The notes: generated by a model not told the origin, from the letters alone. 64,000 bases of DNA from Dictyobacter kobayashii (GCF_003967555.1 NZ_BIFS01000001.1:4836001-4900000), one strand, 5' to 3'. Positions 19,417 through 28,283 are shown, counted from the stretch's first letter. Numbers and translations: made by a program.

Positions 19417-19427
19417 TAAAAGGAGGC
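19417..19427 (+). repeat. 11 bp target duplication half, partner at the other IS copy
   Basis: TAAAAGGAGGC follows the right end of IS copy 1. Its partner is at 28166-28176 beside copy 2, in reverse complement. It lies within a disrupted family B repeat element. Confidence 0.85.
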
Positions 19428-19475
19428 AGGCCCCACACGCACAGGGGGGATTTCTTGCTATTTTTATGCGAGAAT
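19417..19475. repeat. Family B element, detached arm
   Basis: GGCAGGCCCCACACGCACAG followed by a TTCTTGCTATTTTTATGCGA segment corresponds to one arm of a family B element. The matching arm is at 28177-28275. In the arrangement before inversion the two are contiguous, so the IS had inserted into this element. Confidence 0.55.
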
Positions 19476-19652
19476 CGAAAAATCAGCAGGAAAGGGACTG
19501 GCACGATATGGCGCCAATCTTTAAAACTCTTTTGAAAATAGAGTGTTTACCTTCTATTTTTGTCTTTATCTCCTATTTCATTGATTTATATATATGAATT
19601 ATTATATATTAGATAAGCGCAGCAATATTTGTTTCTAGAGGATATATATGAC

Positions 19653-20556
19653 CTTATCCGAAAACCAGTGATACAATACAGACAAAAAACGATGAGGTGA
19701 ACAACGATGGTACGAACACGACCGTGGGAAGTCAGCGATGAACTGTGGGAACGCGTACGCCCCCTGATCCCAGAACGGCCGCCGCATCCCAAAGGCGGAA
19801 GGCCTGCAGCCGATGATCGCAAGATGTTTGCCGCCATCGTCTATGTGTTGCGAACCGGCATTCAATGGAACGCCCTGCCTCGTGAGTTGGGAGCATCCAG
19901 CACCGTCTATGACCGCTTCCGCGAGTGGGAAGCCCAAGGCGTCTTTGAGCGCTTGTGGCAGGCTGGCCTGCAACACTATGACGACTTGGTCGGCATCAGC
20001 TGGGACTGGCAGAGCGCCGACAGCTCGACCGTGAAAGCCCCTTTCGCCAGAGCCGCCGTCGGCCCCGCTCCCACCGATCGCGGCAAACAGGGAACCAAAC
20101 GGAGCATTCTGTGTGATCGCCGTGGCTTGCCCCTGGCGCTGTGCATTGATGGGGCCAACCGCCATGATAGCAAGCTGCTTTTCTCCACCCTGGATGCTCT
20201 CGTCGCTGAACAACCAGAACCCACCGTGGAGCATCCTCAAAACCTGTGCTTGGATGCGGCGTATGATCATGAGGCAATCTATGGTGAGCTCTATGAACGA
20301 GGCTATGAACCACACGTGCGGCTCAACCGGAAGTACCACACGTGGTATCAGCCTCCCCAGGAAGAAGCCAACAGCCTGGAACCAGGAAAAACGCCGCGTC
20401 GATGGGTGGTCGAGCGCTTTTTCTCCTGGCTCAATCGGTGGCGCCGCTTGCTGGTCCGCTGGGAAAAGCTTGGTCAAACGTATCAAGCGTTCTTGCAGCT
20501 GGCTTGCGGACTCATTTGTTTTCAGTATGCTTCTCATCATTAGGTTTTCGGATAAG
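19653..20556 (+). mobile_element. IS5-type insertion sequence (904 bp)
   Basis: Inverted ends CTTATCCGAAAACC (19653-19666) and GGTTTTCGGATAAG (20543-20556) enclose one transposase gene. No convincing target duplication was found. It sits directly before the L,D-transpeptidase gene and separates it from the sequence TCTAGAGGATATAT, which may have been its ribosome site. Confidence 0.88.
19707..20543 (+). CDS. IS5-family DDE transposase
   Basis: The 278-residue protein has the IS5-type N-terminal DUF4096-like domain (RPWEVSDELWERVRPLIPE, then GIQWNALPRELG). The catalytic triad is Asp105 (DWQSADSSTVKAP), Asp183 (LCLDAAYD) and Glu236 (RRWVVERFFSWLNR). The frame is intact, the stop codon lies at the IS end, and the ribosome site is GATGAGGTGAACAACG. 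Confidence 0.92.
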   Translation: MVRTRPWEVSDELWERVRPLIPERPPHPKGGRPAADDRKMFAAIVYVLRTGIQWNALPRELGASSTVYDRFREWEAQGVFERLWQAGLQHYDDLVGISWDWQSADSSTVKAPFARAAVGPAPTDRGKQGTKRSILCDRRGLPLALCIDGANRHDSKLLFSTLDALVAEQPEPTVEHPQNLCLDAAYDHEAIYGELYERGYEPHVRLNRKYHTWYQPPQEEANSLEPGKTPRRWVVERFFSWLNRWRRLLVRWEKLGQTYQAFLQLACGLICFQYASHH

Positions 20557-20572
20557 ATCTATGTTAAATTAT

Positions 20573-21499
20573 ATGAAACGGTCGTCTCTCTTTTCGCTGA
20601 TTAGCATCTTTTTTCTTCTTTCACTGGTTATGGTTGCTTGTGGAAATCCAACTGTGTCAGTAACGCCGGCGGCAGCCACGCCCAATCAGGGACAGCGCAT
20701 GGCGCAGAGTGTGGCGAATGTGGATATGGTACCGTCGCCAACGGCTACTCCGACGGTCCAGAACACGCCAGATCCTACGCCAACACCTGACCCGGTTAAA
20801 ACCATGACAATATCCTGGAACAGCGCTCCCTCAACGATCTATACAGTTGGCACAGCCAATGTACGCAATATCCCTTTTACCAGCGGCTACGTTATCAAAA
20901 CGCTGGCCGCCGCCCAGACACTGACTGTTTATGGCACGGTCAATGGGGAGATCTTGAGCAATGGCGCATTGTGGTATCGCATCTCAGATCAAAACAGCAC
21001 ACCGGAGTATATCTATAGTGAACTGGTCAGCACCACTAAACCTGTACCAGTGGTGACCACCGGGCCGACCGCAACTCCGGGCAAGATCATAAAAGTCAAT
21101 CTGACTGCCCAGACTATCTCAGCCTATGATAATGGCACCCTGGTACATCAAAACTTGATCACCAGTGGACAGCCAAATCTTCTGACGCCAACCGGTACAT
21201 TCCAGATTATCAGTAAATTGCATCCAGCTACCTTCTACTCACCCTGGCCCAAAGGTTCACCCTATTACTACGCGCCGCTAAATATCAACTATGCCTTAGG
21301 TTTCCAGGGGACCTTGCTCTTCCTGCATGACGCCACCTGGCGCGGCACTGACTTTGGACCTGGCACCAATGTGCCACATACTGCGGCCAACGGTAGCCAG
21401 ATGACCGGCTCACATGGTTGCGTCGAGATGTCGGTCGACAATTCCGCCTGGTTCTACAACTGGGCCACCATAGGAACACCATTAGTTATCGCATATTAA
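20573..21499 (+). CDS. Lipoprotein L,D-transpeptidase with SH3-like domain
   Basis: An N-terminal lipoprotein signal (MKRSSLFSLISIFFLLSLVM ending VAC) is followed by a Thr/Pro-rich spacer, an SH3b-like domain (about residues 80-160, with TANVRNIPF) and a YkuD catalytic domain ending in MTGSHGCVEMSVDNSAWFY. The SHGCV cysteine is the nucleophile. Such enzymes form 3-3 peptidoglycan crosslinks outside the membrane. Start ATG 20573 gives a clean signal peptide; 20561 is the alternative. The upstream IS5 insertion probably removed its native promoter, so expression may now depend on the IS. Confidence 0.88.
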   Translation: MKRSSLFSLISIFFLLSLVMVACGNPTVSVTPAAATPNQGQRMAQSVANVDMVPSPTATPTVQNTPDPTPTPDPVKTMTISWNSAPSTIYTVGTANVRNIPFTSGYVIKTLAAAQTLTVYGTVNGEILSNGALWYRISDQNSTPEYIYSELVSTTKPVPVVTTGPTATPGKIIKVNLTAQTISAYDNGTLVHQNLITSGQPNLLTPTGTFQIISKLHPATFYSPWPKGSPYYYAPLNINYALGFQGTLLFLHDATWRGTDFGPGTNVPHTAANGSQMTGSHGCVEMSVDNSAWFYNWATIGTPLVIAY

Positions 21500-21571
21500 T
21501 ATATCGTCATTCTTCAATACATCTCACCATTCCTTCTAACACAGAGCGACACAGAGCAGATTAACTCAACA

Positions 21572-21622
21572 GCGAGCCAGCGCGGGATATCTCATATTTT
21601 GAAGTAACCCGCACTGGCTCGC
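21572..21622. terminator. Hairpin downstream of the L,D-transpeptidase gene
   Basis: A 15 bp stem with one mismatch (GCGAGCCAGCGCGGG and CCCGCACTGGCTCGC) with a 21 base loop, about 70 bases past the stop codon. It has no T-run, so it may be a factor-dependent terminator or an mRNA 3' end structure. Confidence 0.45.
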
Positions 21623-21700
21623 ACTACGACTACTGCTAGCTCCTCATTGTGTGTGTAATTCAAGCTCAAGTAATTTATGCGGGCAGTCTTCGACCTCACA

Positions 21701-21962
21701 ATGTGTCTTATCCTCATGATCTCTGTGCTCTTCAAGCCTGAGTTTGAGCTCCAAAGACGCTCAAGAAATCTTCTTGTATGGTGCAAAAAAGTGCGCCCGG
21801 GCAGTGGAGAGTCCTTCCATGGCTTGTCCGATAAGCTGGAAGTCTTCTTGAGTGGTGCAAAAAGTGCGCCGGGCGCACTTTTTGCACCACTCAAGAAAAA
21901 AAGCTCGGGCGCGCCAGCGCACGTCCGAACGCTTCCCATGATAATGGGGATAAGACATATTC
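21701..21962. repeat. Family D MITE-like element with internal hairpin
   Basis: The ends are inverted versions of one motif (ATGTGTCTTATCCTCATGAT on the left and GGATAAGACATATT on the right). Inside is a 25 bp perfect stem at 21845-21897 (TTCTTGAGTGGTGCAAAAAG and so on). A related element is at 42165-42370. With the hairpin at 21572 it fills the gap 21500-22175, and no gene is seen. Confidence 0.6.
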
Positions 21963-22175
21963 CCACCCGGCCTGGCGCTTCATTAGAAAATGTTAATATT
22001 TAACCTTTATTGGCATTTACAACAGTACAGAGGAACAACCGCATGTTATAATTCCAATCATAATTTCCGGCAAGTTTCTATTACTACTCAATGCGCGGCC
22101 CGGTTATTTTCCATAGTATTTCCAGTATTTACACGGTGCACCAGAAGGCCATACGCCTTTACAGGAGAGTTTTGT

Positions 22176-22704
22176 ATGTTGTTTACCATCGATCCATTAC
22201 ATAGTTTAGTAGAATTTAGTGTTCAGCATTTAAAGATCAGTGTGGTCAAGGGGCGTTTTTCTGAGGTCCATGGCACCATACATCTGGATACCCAGCAGCC
22301 AGAAAAAACCACTATCCAGGCACAGGTCAAAACGGAGAGTATTTATACCGGTGCCCCCCCAACGTGATGCCCACCTGCGCTCAGCTGACTTTTTTGATAT
22401 CTCTAGATTTCCCACCATGAGCTTTGAGAGTACGCGTATCCGCCTGGTAGACCAGAATCATTGCTGGCTCGATGGTAATTTTTTCATGCATGGGGTGACG
22501 CGCCCCATCACCTTCCAGGTTACATATACAGGCACCAATCGAGACCCATTGACCAATGCCTGGCGTATCGGCCTGGCCGCAAACACTACCATCGATCGGC
22601 GTGAATATGGCATGGTCTTTAACAGCCGCTTGATCGATGGGATCGCAGCGATAGGAAATGAGACGCGCATCGAGATCTATATCGAGGCCATCCAGATGTC
22701 GTAG
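22176..22704 (+). CDS. YceI-family protein, frameshifted
   Basis: YceI proteins are small lipocalin-like beta barrels that bind long isoprenoids. The N-terminus is characteristic (FTIDPLHSLVEFSVQHLKIS, then VKGRFSEVHGTIHLD), as is the middle (RDAHLRSADFFDISRFP) and end (FMHGVTRPITFQV). The frame changes at a run of seven Cs (22354-22360); removing one gives 175 residues with the usual TGxxxRDxHLRSxDFF spacing. This is the one clear insertion among the single-base breaks. No signal peptide, so cytoplasmic. The start has ACAGGAGAG upstream. Confidence 0.85.
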
Positions 22705-22716
22705 TGATATCCAGGC

Positions 22717-23460
22717 TCAGCCAAGGCTGCGTATATATTGCAGGCTCTGCTTCATACTGGCCATTGGATCATCAACTACCGGATCTTGCTCAACAATCAC
22801 ATAACGAATGGCAGGCATCGCCTCAACCTGAGCAACCAGTGCGGCTAGCGGCATCTCACCCCTACCCAGTTCGGTAGAGGTTTTACCGGCAAAGTCGCGC
22901 AGGTGAATATAAGCAACCTTATCTTCATGACGCTGAAGATAAGCGAGAGGATCTATGCCTGCCAGCCAGACAAAACCCAGGTCCACACAGAGATCCACGG
23001 CAGAAAAATCCAGGCTCTCCAACAGGATATCCATGGCAGTTTGCTCACCAGTGATCGGCGCAAACTCAAAATCATGATTATGATAGTGGAGGTAAATACC
23101 TTCTTCCCGCAAGACTTTCCCGGCCTGATTGAACACACGGGCAGCCTCACGATAGTCCTGCTCACTGCGTCCAAACCATTTGAGGGGCCCACTGACGGTA
23201 ATATCATGTGCCTGCAAAGTATGGATATAGCGTATCAGTGGTGGCAGATCTAACAGCGTCGCCGTCAAAACGTGCTGGCAGCAAGCCCGCAAATTATATT
23301 GCCGCAGCTTTAAAGCATAAGCAGCCGCATCTTCTGGCCCACCCTCAATAAATTGGTAGCCGCTGCTGGCCAATCCTTCTAATAGTAGATCAATATCCTT
23401 ATCCAGTTGATATTTTTTACTAAATATATATGTCTGGGCACCCAATTTATGCTTCAACAT
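22717..23460 (-). CDS. Sugar phosphate isomerase/epimerase (xylose isomerase-like TIM barrel)
   Basis: The 247-residue protein fits the AP endonuclease 2 / IolE-Hyi type TIM barrel. Typical features are EGIYLHYHNHDFEF (metal site His and Asp/Glu), DLCVDLGFVWLAG, and KVAYIHLRDFAG with a closing EQDPVVDDP. Family members isomerise or epimerise ketoses or inosose; the substrate is unknown. The ribosome site is GAAGAGGAG. The UPF0261 remnant upstream is on the same strand, and a hairpin separates the two. Confidence 0.85.
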   Translation of the reverse strand: MLKHKLGAQTYIFSKKYQLDKDIDLLLEGLASSGYQFIEGGPEDAAAYALKLRQYNLRACCQHVLTATLLDLPPLIRYIHTLQAHDITVSGPLKWFGRSEQDYREAARVFNQAGKVLREEGIYLHYHNHDFEFAPITGEQTAMDILLESLDFSAVDLCVDLGFVWLAGIDPLAYLQRHEDKVAYIHLRDFAGKTSTELGRGEMPLAALVAQVEAMPAIRYVIVEQDPVVDDPMASMKQSLQYIRSLG

Positions 23461-23507
23461 AGCTCCTCTTCCCTGAACAAAAACGCGCTAAATTCTTACT
23501 GCGCATA

Positions 23508-23541
23508 TACAAGGAAAAGCCCATCAGAGCTTTTCCTTGTA
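23508..23541. terminator. Hairpin between the UPF0261 remnant and the isomerase gene
   Basis: A 13 bp perfect stem (TACAAGGAAAAGC and GCTTTTCCTTGTA) with an 8 base loop. It follows the stop of the UPF0261 remnant and precedes the isomerase start, on the minus strand. No clear T-run follows. Confidence 0.5.
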
Positions 23542-23596
23542 GCAATAATCCAATTATACAAGCTTGCTAATGTATTTTTTCTGTTACTAACCTCTT

Positions 23597-24207
23597 TTAA
23601 TATGAGCTGGCCGAAAGTCGATCAGGGGGCTCTTGCGTGAGGTAGGGATGCAAGCGTGCTCGTGGGGAGAGCTCAAAATCATTATAGGCATGGGCCATGG
23701 TGGCGATGGCGGCGGCCGCATTGCTCAGGATACGCTCGGTGACCACATTGAGGCTGGTCAGGTCGACGACCGAATACATAATAGAGATATCCATCGCGCC
23801 AACGAGGGAACGTACATCGCCTGAAGCCAATGAAGAGACCAGGAGTTTGGGGACACCCAGCGGTAGGGCCTGCATGGCGCTGGTCGCTAACCTGGAGCCG
23901 CCGCCGCCACCAAGGCCAGGATACCGTGCAGGCGTCCGCGCGCGAATTGCGCGACCACCAGGGCGGTCGCCCCTTGCGCCATCAACCTGATAGCTGTGTT
24001 CTGGTCTGTATGTTCGAGTTGAGCAATATCGATATGGGCCGCCTGCGCAATTGTCTCCCTGGAAATATCGGGCTGGATTTGCGGCACGCCTTTGCTACCA
24101 GCATCCATCAAAATGACTTTGCAGTGAGCAGCCTGGATGCGCTCACGCACATAGGCATACTCCGGTCCTCTAGTATCCAGTGTTCCAAGCAGTACAACTG
24201 TCGTCAT
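23597..24207 (-). pseudogene. UPF0261 (Tm-1-like) protein, truncated and frameshifted
   Basis: The N-terminus (MTTVVLLGTLDTRGPEYAYV, then VILMDAGSKG) and the later stretch (VPKLLVSSLASGDVRSLVGA and MYSVVDLTSLN) match UPF0261 / Tm-1-like ATP-binding proteins. The frame is lost by one base in the Gly-rich loop near 23909-23911. The protein also ends about 200 residues early, after AAAAIATMAHA, where the C-terminal domain should begin. Two defects, including loss of a whole domain, argue for a real pseudogene. Full-length members have about 400 residues. Confidence 0.75.
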
Positions 24208-24507
24208 CTGTACACTTCCTTACTTACAAGTATAAGGACCAGCTTGGCCGATGCCAAAGCACGGCAAACGCTGATGGCTGGTCAAGAACCACTCCGTTCG
24301 TCCGCCAGTCCTGGTGGTCGTGACAATGATGCGTCACACGCGCAACAGCGCTACTCAGTCATCACCCGGGAACAAGCTTTTTCGAAACACGCTGTGGCAT
24401 CCTAGCTCCATAGATAATGAGAAAAGCATTCAAGATGCACAGCCTGCAACAATATTACACATAGTAAGTATATAACATACCTCACATTTGAAAGAAGGTC
24501 CATCGTC

Positions 24508-24548
24508 TCGCTTGCTCGTGATCTCTGGGCGAACATGAAAAAGCCCTG
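24508..24548. repeat. Family A element fragment
   Basis: The block CTCGTGATCTCTGGGCGAAC plus AAAAAGCCCTG repeats the right end of the element at 1920-2037. Only this end is present. The rest of 24208-24648 holds the hairpin at 24584 and no gene. Confidence 0.6.
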
Positions 24549-24583
24549 TGGGCATGCTATATCAAGCTGGCAGAGGCTGGCAC

Positions 24584-24642
24584 GGCACCATTATTATAAG
24601 GTAGACGGTTAGCAACGTAGTCTACCTTATAATAATAGTGCC
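24584..24642. terminator. Long hairpin after the PQQ-propeller gene
   Basis: A 23 bp stem with one mismatch (GGCACCATTATTATAAGGTA and on, repeated inverted) and a 13 base loop begins 7 bases past the stop of the minus-strand gene. Position and strength suit a terminator, although a T-run is lacking. Confidence 0.6.
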
Positions 24643-24648
24643 ACTACA

Positions 24649-26040
24649 TTAGCTTATATGCTTGCTCCAGAGTATTTTCCCATCGCTCAAGCGCAGTACT
24701 GATAGGGTACTGTTATCAGTAGACACCAGGTCTAATACATTGTCATCACCACCTAAAAACACCTGGCCTTTTATTGCTGCTGACCAGAGCACAGTATTAT
24801 CTTTTTCGTTGATAGCTTGTATAGAACCTTTACCTTGCAATGGATACATATAAATAACCCCATTGGAGATCCACTTTGGTTGGTTTACATCGATAGCCCT
24901 GCGCCAGACTATTTTCCCGGTCTCTGCGTTAACCGCTCTCATACCTTCATCAGCCTGGATATACAACATGTTATTTTGGATATCTTCGATATTTATGGCA
25001 CCTGCCTCATGGGGAAATGTGCGCTCGATATTCCCTGTTTGAGGGTTAAAAACATCTATTGTATCTGCCACTTGATCGATGACATAAAGGTGATGGGCAT
25101 CTGATTGAAGGGTAACAGGACCATTAAAATTATGGGACCACAAAACATGATCCTGCGACTGAATAGCCAGCAGCTTGTTATCGAACGTTTGCACATAGAG
25201 TATATTATTCACTATGGTTGGTCCTTGTACGGTCTGCGAAGGTGATGGAGTTGAGTGTGGCACTGCATATGACCAGAGGCGAGCACCACTCTCCTCTTTT
25301 AGAGCATAATAGATTTGTTGGGCGGAATTATAGCTATACACAACCCCATTTTCAATCGTCAATAAAGTTCCCGCTCTGACATTATGCCATAATAGTCGAC
25401 CATCCTTGACAGCGTAAAATGAGTTATCTGAATCACTAAAAAAGAGCACATTAGCTTGCTCAATAGCATGCGGGCTGATATTAGACGAGGGTAGTTTATA
25501 GCTCCAGATAACTTTACCAGTACGAGGAGCCAGCAGAGAAACCAGACCATCCGAACGTAGTGCATAGATGTTAGACGCATAGCTATCTTGATTTCCTACC
25601 AATCCATAGGTAGTCGTGGATGATTGAGTTTGTGGACCATGCCAGAGCAAAGCGCCATTCTGGGTGTCATAAGCTGTTACACTGACAGCCGTCGTCGTTG
25701 TAGCCACAGCTCGCCATCCCATTGCGAACGTCACATTATCAGCACCAGCCGCCGTACTAAACAGCTCAGGCTTAACGCCAGGAGCTATCGTAGTCGAAGA
25801 GGGAGCCGCAGGTTTTACAAAAGATGCAACAGCGGGAAAGAACTGGATAGCAATAATAACACATCCTACAAGAATCACTAACGCGGACCAGAGACGAGCA
25901 TGGCGTACAAAGGAAGCAAGTATTGACTCAAACCTTGCTGCTCCGGCCGCTCGATTACCCGCCTCCTCAGCATCAAGATCGGTAATCTCAACTTCAATAT
26001 CCGACTGATCGCGTTGCTGCTGTTCAGGTCTATAATCCAT
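24649..26040 (-). CDS. Membrane-anchored PQQ-like beta-propeller protein
   Basis: The 463-residue protein has an acidic N-terminal cytoplasmic segment, one membrane helix (about 48-70) and then an external eight-bladed-type propeller. Blades show the PQQ repeat pattern of GxxxW (NGALLWHGP, TGKVIWSYK, DGRLLWHN, TGKIVWRR, DGKILWSK). No catalytic motif is seen; such proteins act as BamB-like scaffolds or sensors. ATG 26040 is chosen because GGGAG lies 8 bases before it, although the frame is open further upstream. Confidence 0.8.
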   Translation of the reverse strand: MDYRPEQQQRDQSDIEVEITDLDAEEAGNRAAGAARFESILASFVRHARLWSALVILVGCVIIAIQFFPAVASFVKPAAPSSTTIAPGVKPELFSTAAGADNVTFAMGWRAVATTTTAVSVTAYDTQNGALLWHGPQTQSSTTTYGLVGNQDSYASNIYALRSDGLVSLLAPRTGKVIWSYKLPSSNISPHAIEQANVLFFSDSDNSFYAVKDGRLLWHNVRAGTLLTIENGVVYSYNSAQQIYYALKEESGARLWSYAVPHSTPSPSQTVQGPTIVNNILYVQTFDNKLLAIQSQDHVLWSHNFNGPVTLQSDAHHLYVIDQVADTIDVFNPQTGNIERTFPHEAGAINIEDIQNNMLYIQADEGMRAVNAETGKIVWRRAIDVNQPKWISNGVIYMYPLQGKGSIQAINEKDNTVLWSAAIKGQVFLGGDDNVLDLVSTDNSTLSVLRLSDGKILWSKHIS

Positions 26041-26201
26041 ACAATTTCTCCCATAAACATCGCCAGTTAATAAGATATCACATATATATACAATATCATC
26101 GCATACTTTAAGAAAGAATAACAGCCTGAAATACAGCAAAAACAAAATTTTAGAGATATCCAACTGCTATCACAATCAGAAGAGCCCTGTATCTCAAGCT
26201 G

Positions 26202-26816
26202 CTAGGATAATGTTTCCAGGTCGTGCAGGATGGTCTGTATTTCGTTGAGCAGGTAGGTGATAGCTTTGAGCAGGGGTTCCACGGGTTGTTGGGCTTGCAG
26301 GATGGATTGGCGCTGGCGCGCGGCCTGTACAAAGGCATTATAGAACCAGAGCTTTTCGACTTTACCGGTGCTGAATACCGCGTAGGCCTGCGCGCCGTCT
26401 AGCAGCACCTGTTTGCGCAGGTCACGGGCGTTCTGAAGCTTGTCGGCACATTTAATCAGGAGGGCGAAGAGCGAAGCTGATTCTACTTGCTGTAGATAGC
26501 CTTCTTTGCGTTCACGCCAGGGAGCTTTGGCAGCGCCACCCGTGCCCGGTTCGGTGCATTCCTCAACCAGCGCCAGCACCTCATCCCCCAACTGTGCCTG
26601 AATCAAAGGACGTGTGTGATCGCCCTGATCCTCGATGGCATCGTGCAGAAAGGCTGCCGCCACCGCAACCTCAGGGGCTCCATTGGATAGCACGATACCA
26701 GCGACTTCCATCAGATGCCCCATATAAGGGGTGTTGGGCACAAGAGAGGCTTTACGTGTCTGCCTTGCATGCAGTTCGGAGGCCAGCAAAAAAGCGCGGG
26801 TCACGAGGGTATCCAT
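26202..26816 (-). CDS. HD-domain phosphohydrolase, start region displaced by IS insertion
   Basis: The 204-residue protein has the (p)ppGpp hydrolase-type HD pattern: HARQTRKASLVPNTPYMGHL, then AAAFLHDAIEDQGD and CADKLQNARDLR. It may hydrolyse (p)ppGpp or another nucleotide. The start ATG overlaps the IS target duplication, so the IS inserted at the start codon. Just left of IS copy 1 (18040-18060) the plus strand still has GAAGGGAATGG followed by ATGCCGATGGATACCC, which reads M-P-M-D-T in frame with this gene. That is probably its original ribosome site and start, now 8.7 kb away. Confidence 0.83.
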   Translation of the reverse strand: MDTLVTRAFLLASELHARQTRKASLVPNTPYMGHLMEVAGIVLSNGAPEVAVAAAFLHDAIEDQGDHTRPLIQAQLGDEVLALVEECTEPGTGGAAKAPWRERKEGYLQQVESASLFALLIKCADKLQNARDLRKQVLLDGAQAYAVFSTGKVEKLWFYNAFVQAARQRQSILQAQQPVEPLLKAITYLLNEIQTILHDLETLS

Positions 26817-26817
26817 C
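26807..26817 (-). repeat. 11 bp target duplication half, partner at IS copy 1
   Basis: GATGGATACCC on the minus strand follows the transposase-distal end of copy 2 and equals 18058-18068. Confidence 0.85.
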
Positions 26818-28165
26818 CTCTTAGGTGTAGGTTTTTCAACAGGAGTTGAAAAAGCCCTCTGCGAGCGGCAAGTCAGGCCCCTGAGGCCAGGGCTCAGCGG
26901 GCAAGAAGAAGCGTAACGGTTCCTGTAAGCGCCAAATGATACGCGCTGCCAAGCGACACCCCCGATTGAAGCAACTCAACTTGCGCCTTTGATGCTGCTT
27001 TCGGTCGGGCTTGGCCGTGCGCCGAGCAATATGCGTGGGAGGCAGGCGTTCCAGGCAAGGCGCCTGCTCCTGCACCTCACGCTGGGCTCCCATCCCTACG
27101 GTGAGCAGAGTCGCTACCGCCATGGCCAACCAGAGCCGTTCCACCCGTGAAGGGATCTCACACCGACAGCGTTGCCAGTTCCACCCCCCTCGTTTCCCAT
27201 CTTTGAACCCACATTCGATCCAAGGGCGCAGCCCGTACCAGCAAGCTTGGGCCTCTTCGACGGGCAGATCCGTCACCACGAACCAGGGCTCCTCATAGCC
27301 TTCATCCCAGCGCGCCAGCAAGCGACAGCGCAGCCGAGCATGCCGATCCGAAAAGCACATCACGTCCCCACTCCATTGGGTTCCCGCGCTGGGAACGAGC
27401 GTTTTGATCTCTCGGAAGTCCCCCACCCGATGACTGCTGGCTGGACGGGCCTTGCTGCCGCTGCGAATACGCAAAAAGGGATGCCACCCACACGCCACGA
27501 TTTTTTGATACAGCCAGCGAGCGTAGAGCCCTCGATCTGCCATCACCAGGACTTCCCATTGCGCAGGAACGGACCCGCGCAAGCTCTCCAGTAGGTGCAG
27601 CCAGTGCGATTTGTGTTCTCCTTTCACTCCAGCTGGCACGATGTGCCAGGCGACCGGGATGGCACAACTACGCAGCACCACGGAGATGGAAAGGATCACG
27701 AAACGGTCACTCACGTTGGTAGCGTCGACAACGAGCACCAGACGGTGGCTGCTGGGATCCCAGCAGGATAGGATCCAGGTCAAGAGGGGCGCGAAGCAGG
27801 CCGAAACGTCCACCTGCTGCCGATGAGAACCCCGTTTGGCACCCGCTTCATTGCGCCATTCCCGCAGGCGTTGAAAGACGGTTGGTTGCGTTTGCCCCAA
27901 CACTTCTGCCAGGCTGTCGGACACCTGGGTCAAGCCGCAGGTTCCTGCTATGACAATCCCCAGGCTGTAGCAGGCCAGCACCTTGGCTTGGGGCCAACTC
28001 AGATGAGGAAAGCGTCTTGCTACTTCTTTGATCCAATGCCATACTGTTTCTGGATACGACATGGTTTTCTCCCTTTCGATCGCCTTTGTTTTTGACGGTG
28101 GTCTTATCGTAACAGAAAACCGTGTCCTTTTTCTTGTTCCCTTTCAAAAAACCTACACCTAAGAG
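26818..28165 (-). mobile_element. IS4-family insertion sequence, copy 2 (1348 bp, inverted)
   Basis: The copy has the same length, ends and transposase as copy 1 at 18069-19416, in opposite orientation. Its left and right flanks do not duplicate each other. Instead each equals one flank of copy 1, which shows recombination between the copies after insertion. Confidence 0.93.
26836..28062 (-). CDS. IS4-family transposase, copy 2
   Basis: The 408-residue protein is the same as the transposase at 18172, with Asp113, Asp176, Glu283 and the YREK signature. It is intact. Readthrough from it would enter the HD-domain gene, whose own leader has been separated from it. Confidence 0.93.
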   Translation of the reverse strand: MSYPETVWHWIKEVARRFPHLSWPQAKVLACYSLGIVIAGTCGLTQVSDSLAEVLGQTQPTVFQRLREWRNEAGAKRGSHRQQVDVSACFAPLLTWILSCWDPSSHRLVLVVDATNVSDRFVILSISVVLRSCAIPVAWHIVPAGVKGEHKSHWLHLLESLRGSVPAQWEVLVMADRGLYARWLYQKIVACGWHPFLRIRSGSKARPASSHRVGDFREIKTLVPSAGTQWSGDVMCFSDRHARLRCRLLARWDEGYEEPWFVVTDLPVEEAQACWYGLRPWIECGFKDGKRGGWNWQRCRCEIPSRVERLWLAMAVATLLTVGMGAQREVQEQAPCLERLPPTHIARRTAKPDRKQHQRRKLSCFNRGCRLAARIIWRLQEPLRFFLPAEPWPQGPDLPLAEGFFNSC

Positions 28166-28176
28166 GCCTCCTTTTA
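28166..28176 (-). repeat. 11 bp target duplication half, partner at IS copy 1
   Basis: TAAAAGGAGGC on the minus strand borders copy 2 and equals 19417-19427. Confidence 0.85.
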
Positions 28177-28275
28177 CCCTTCTCCACATAAAATTGCTCT
28201 TTTTATGATTTTTCGGGCATAAGAGGAATATGCGGGGAAGAGCCCCGCACGTACAGATCGTTGTTATTGTTGCTT
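28177..28275. repeat. Family B element, detached arm
   Basis: GCGGGGAAGAGCCCCGCACG followed by TACAGATCGTTGTTATTG is the family B arm whose partner is now at 19417-19475. It fills the short gap between IS copy 2 and hutI, and may terminate hutI transcription. Confidence 0.6.
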
Positions 28276-28283
28276 TTTTGGTT

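Noticed and set aside
19635..20540. 301-residue minus-strand frame over the IS5-type element
   Set aside because: It is antisense to an intact transposase with the full catalytic triad.
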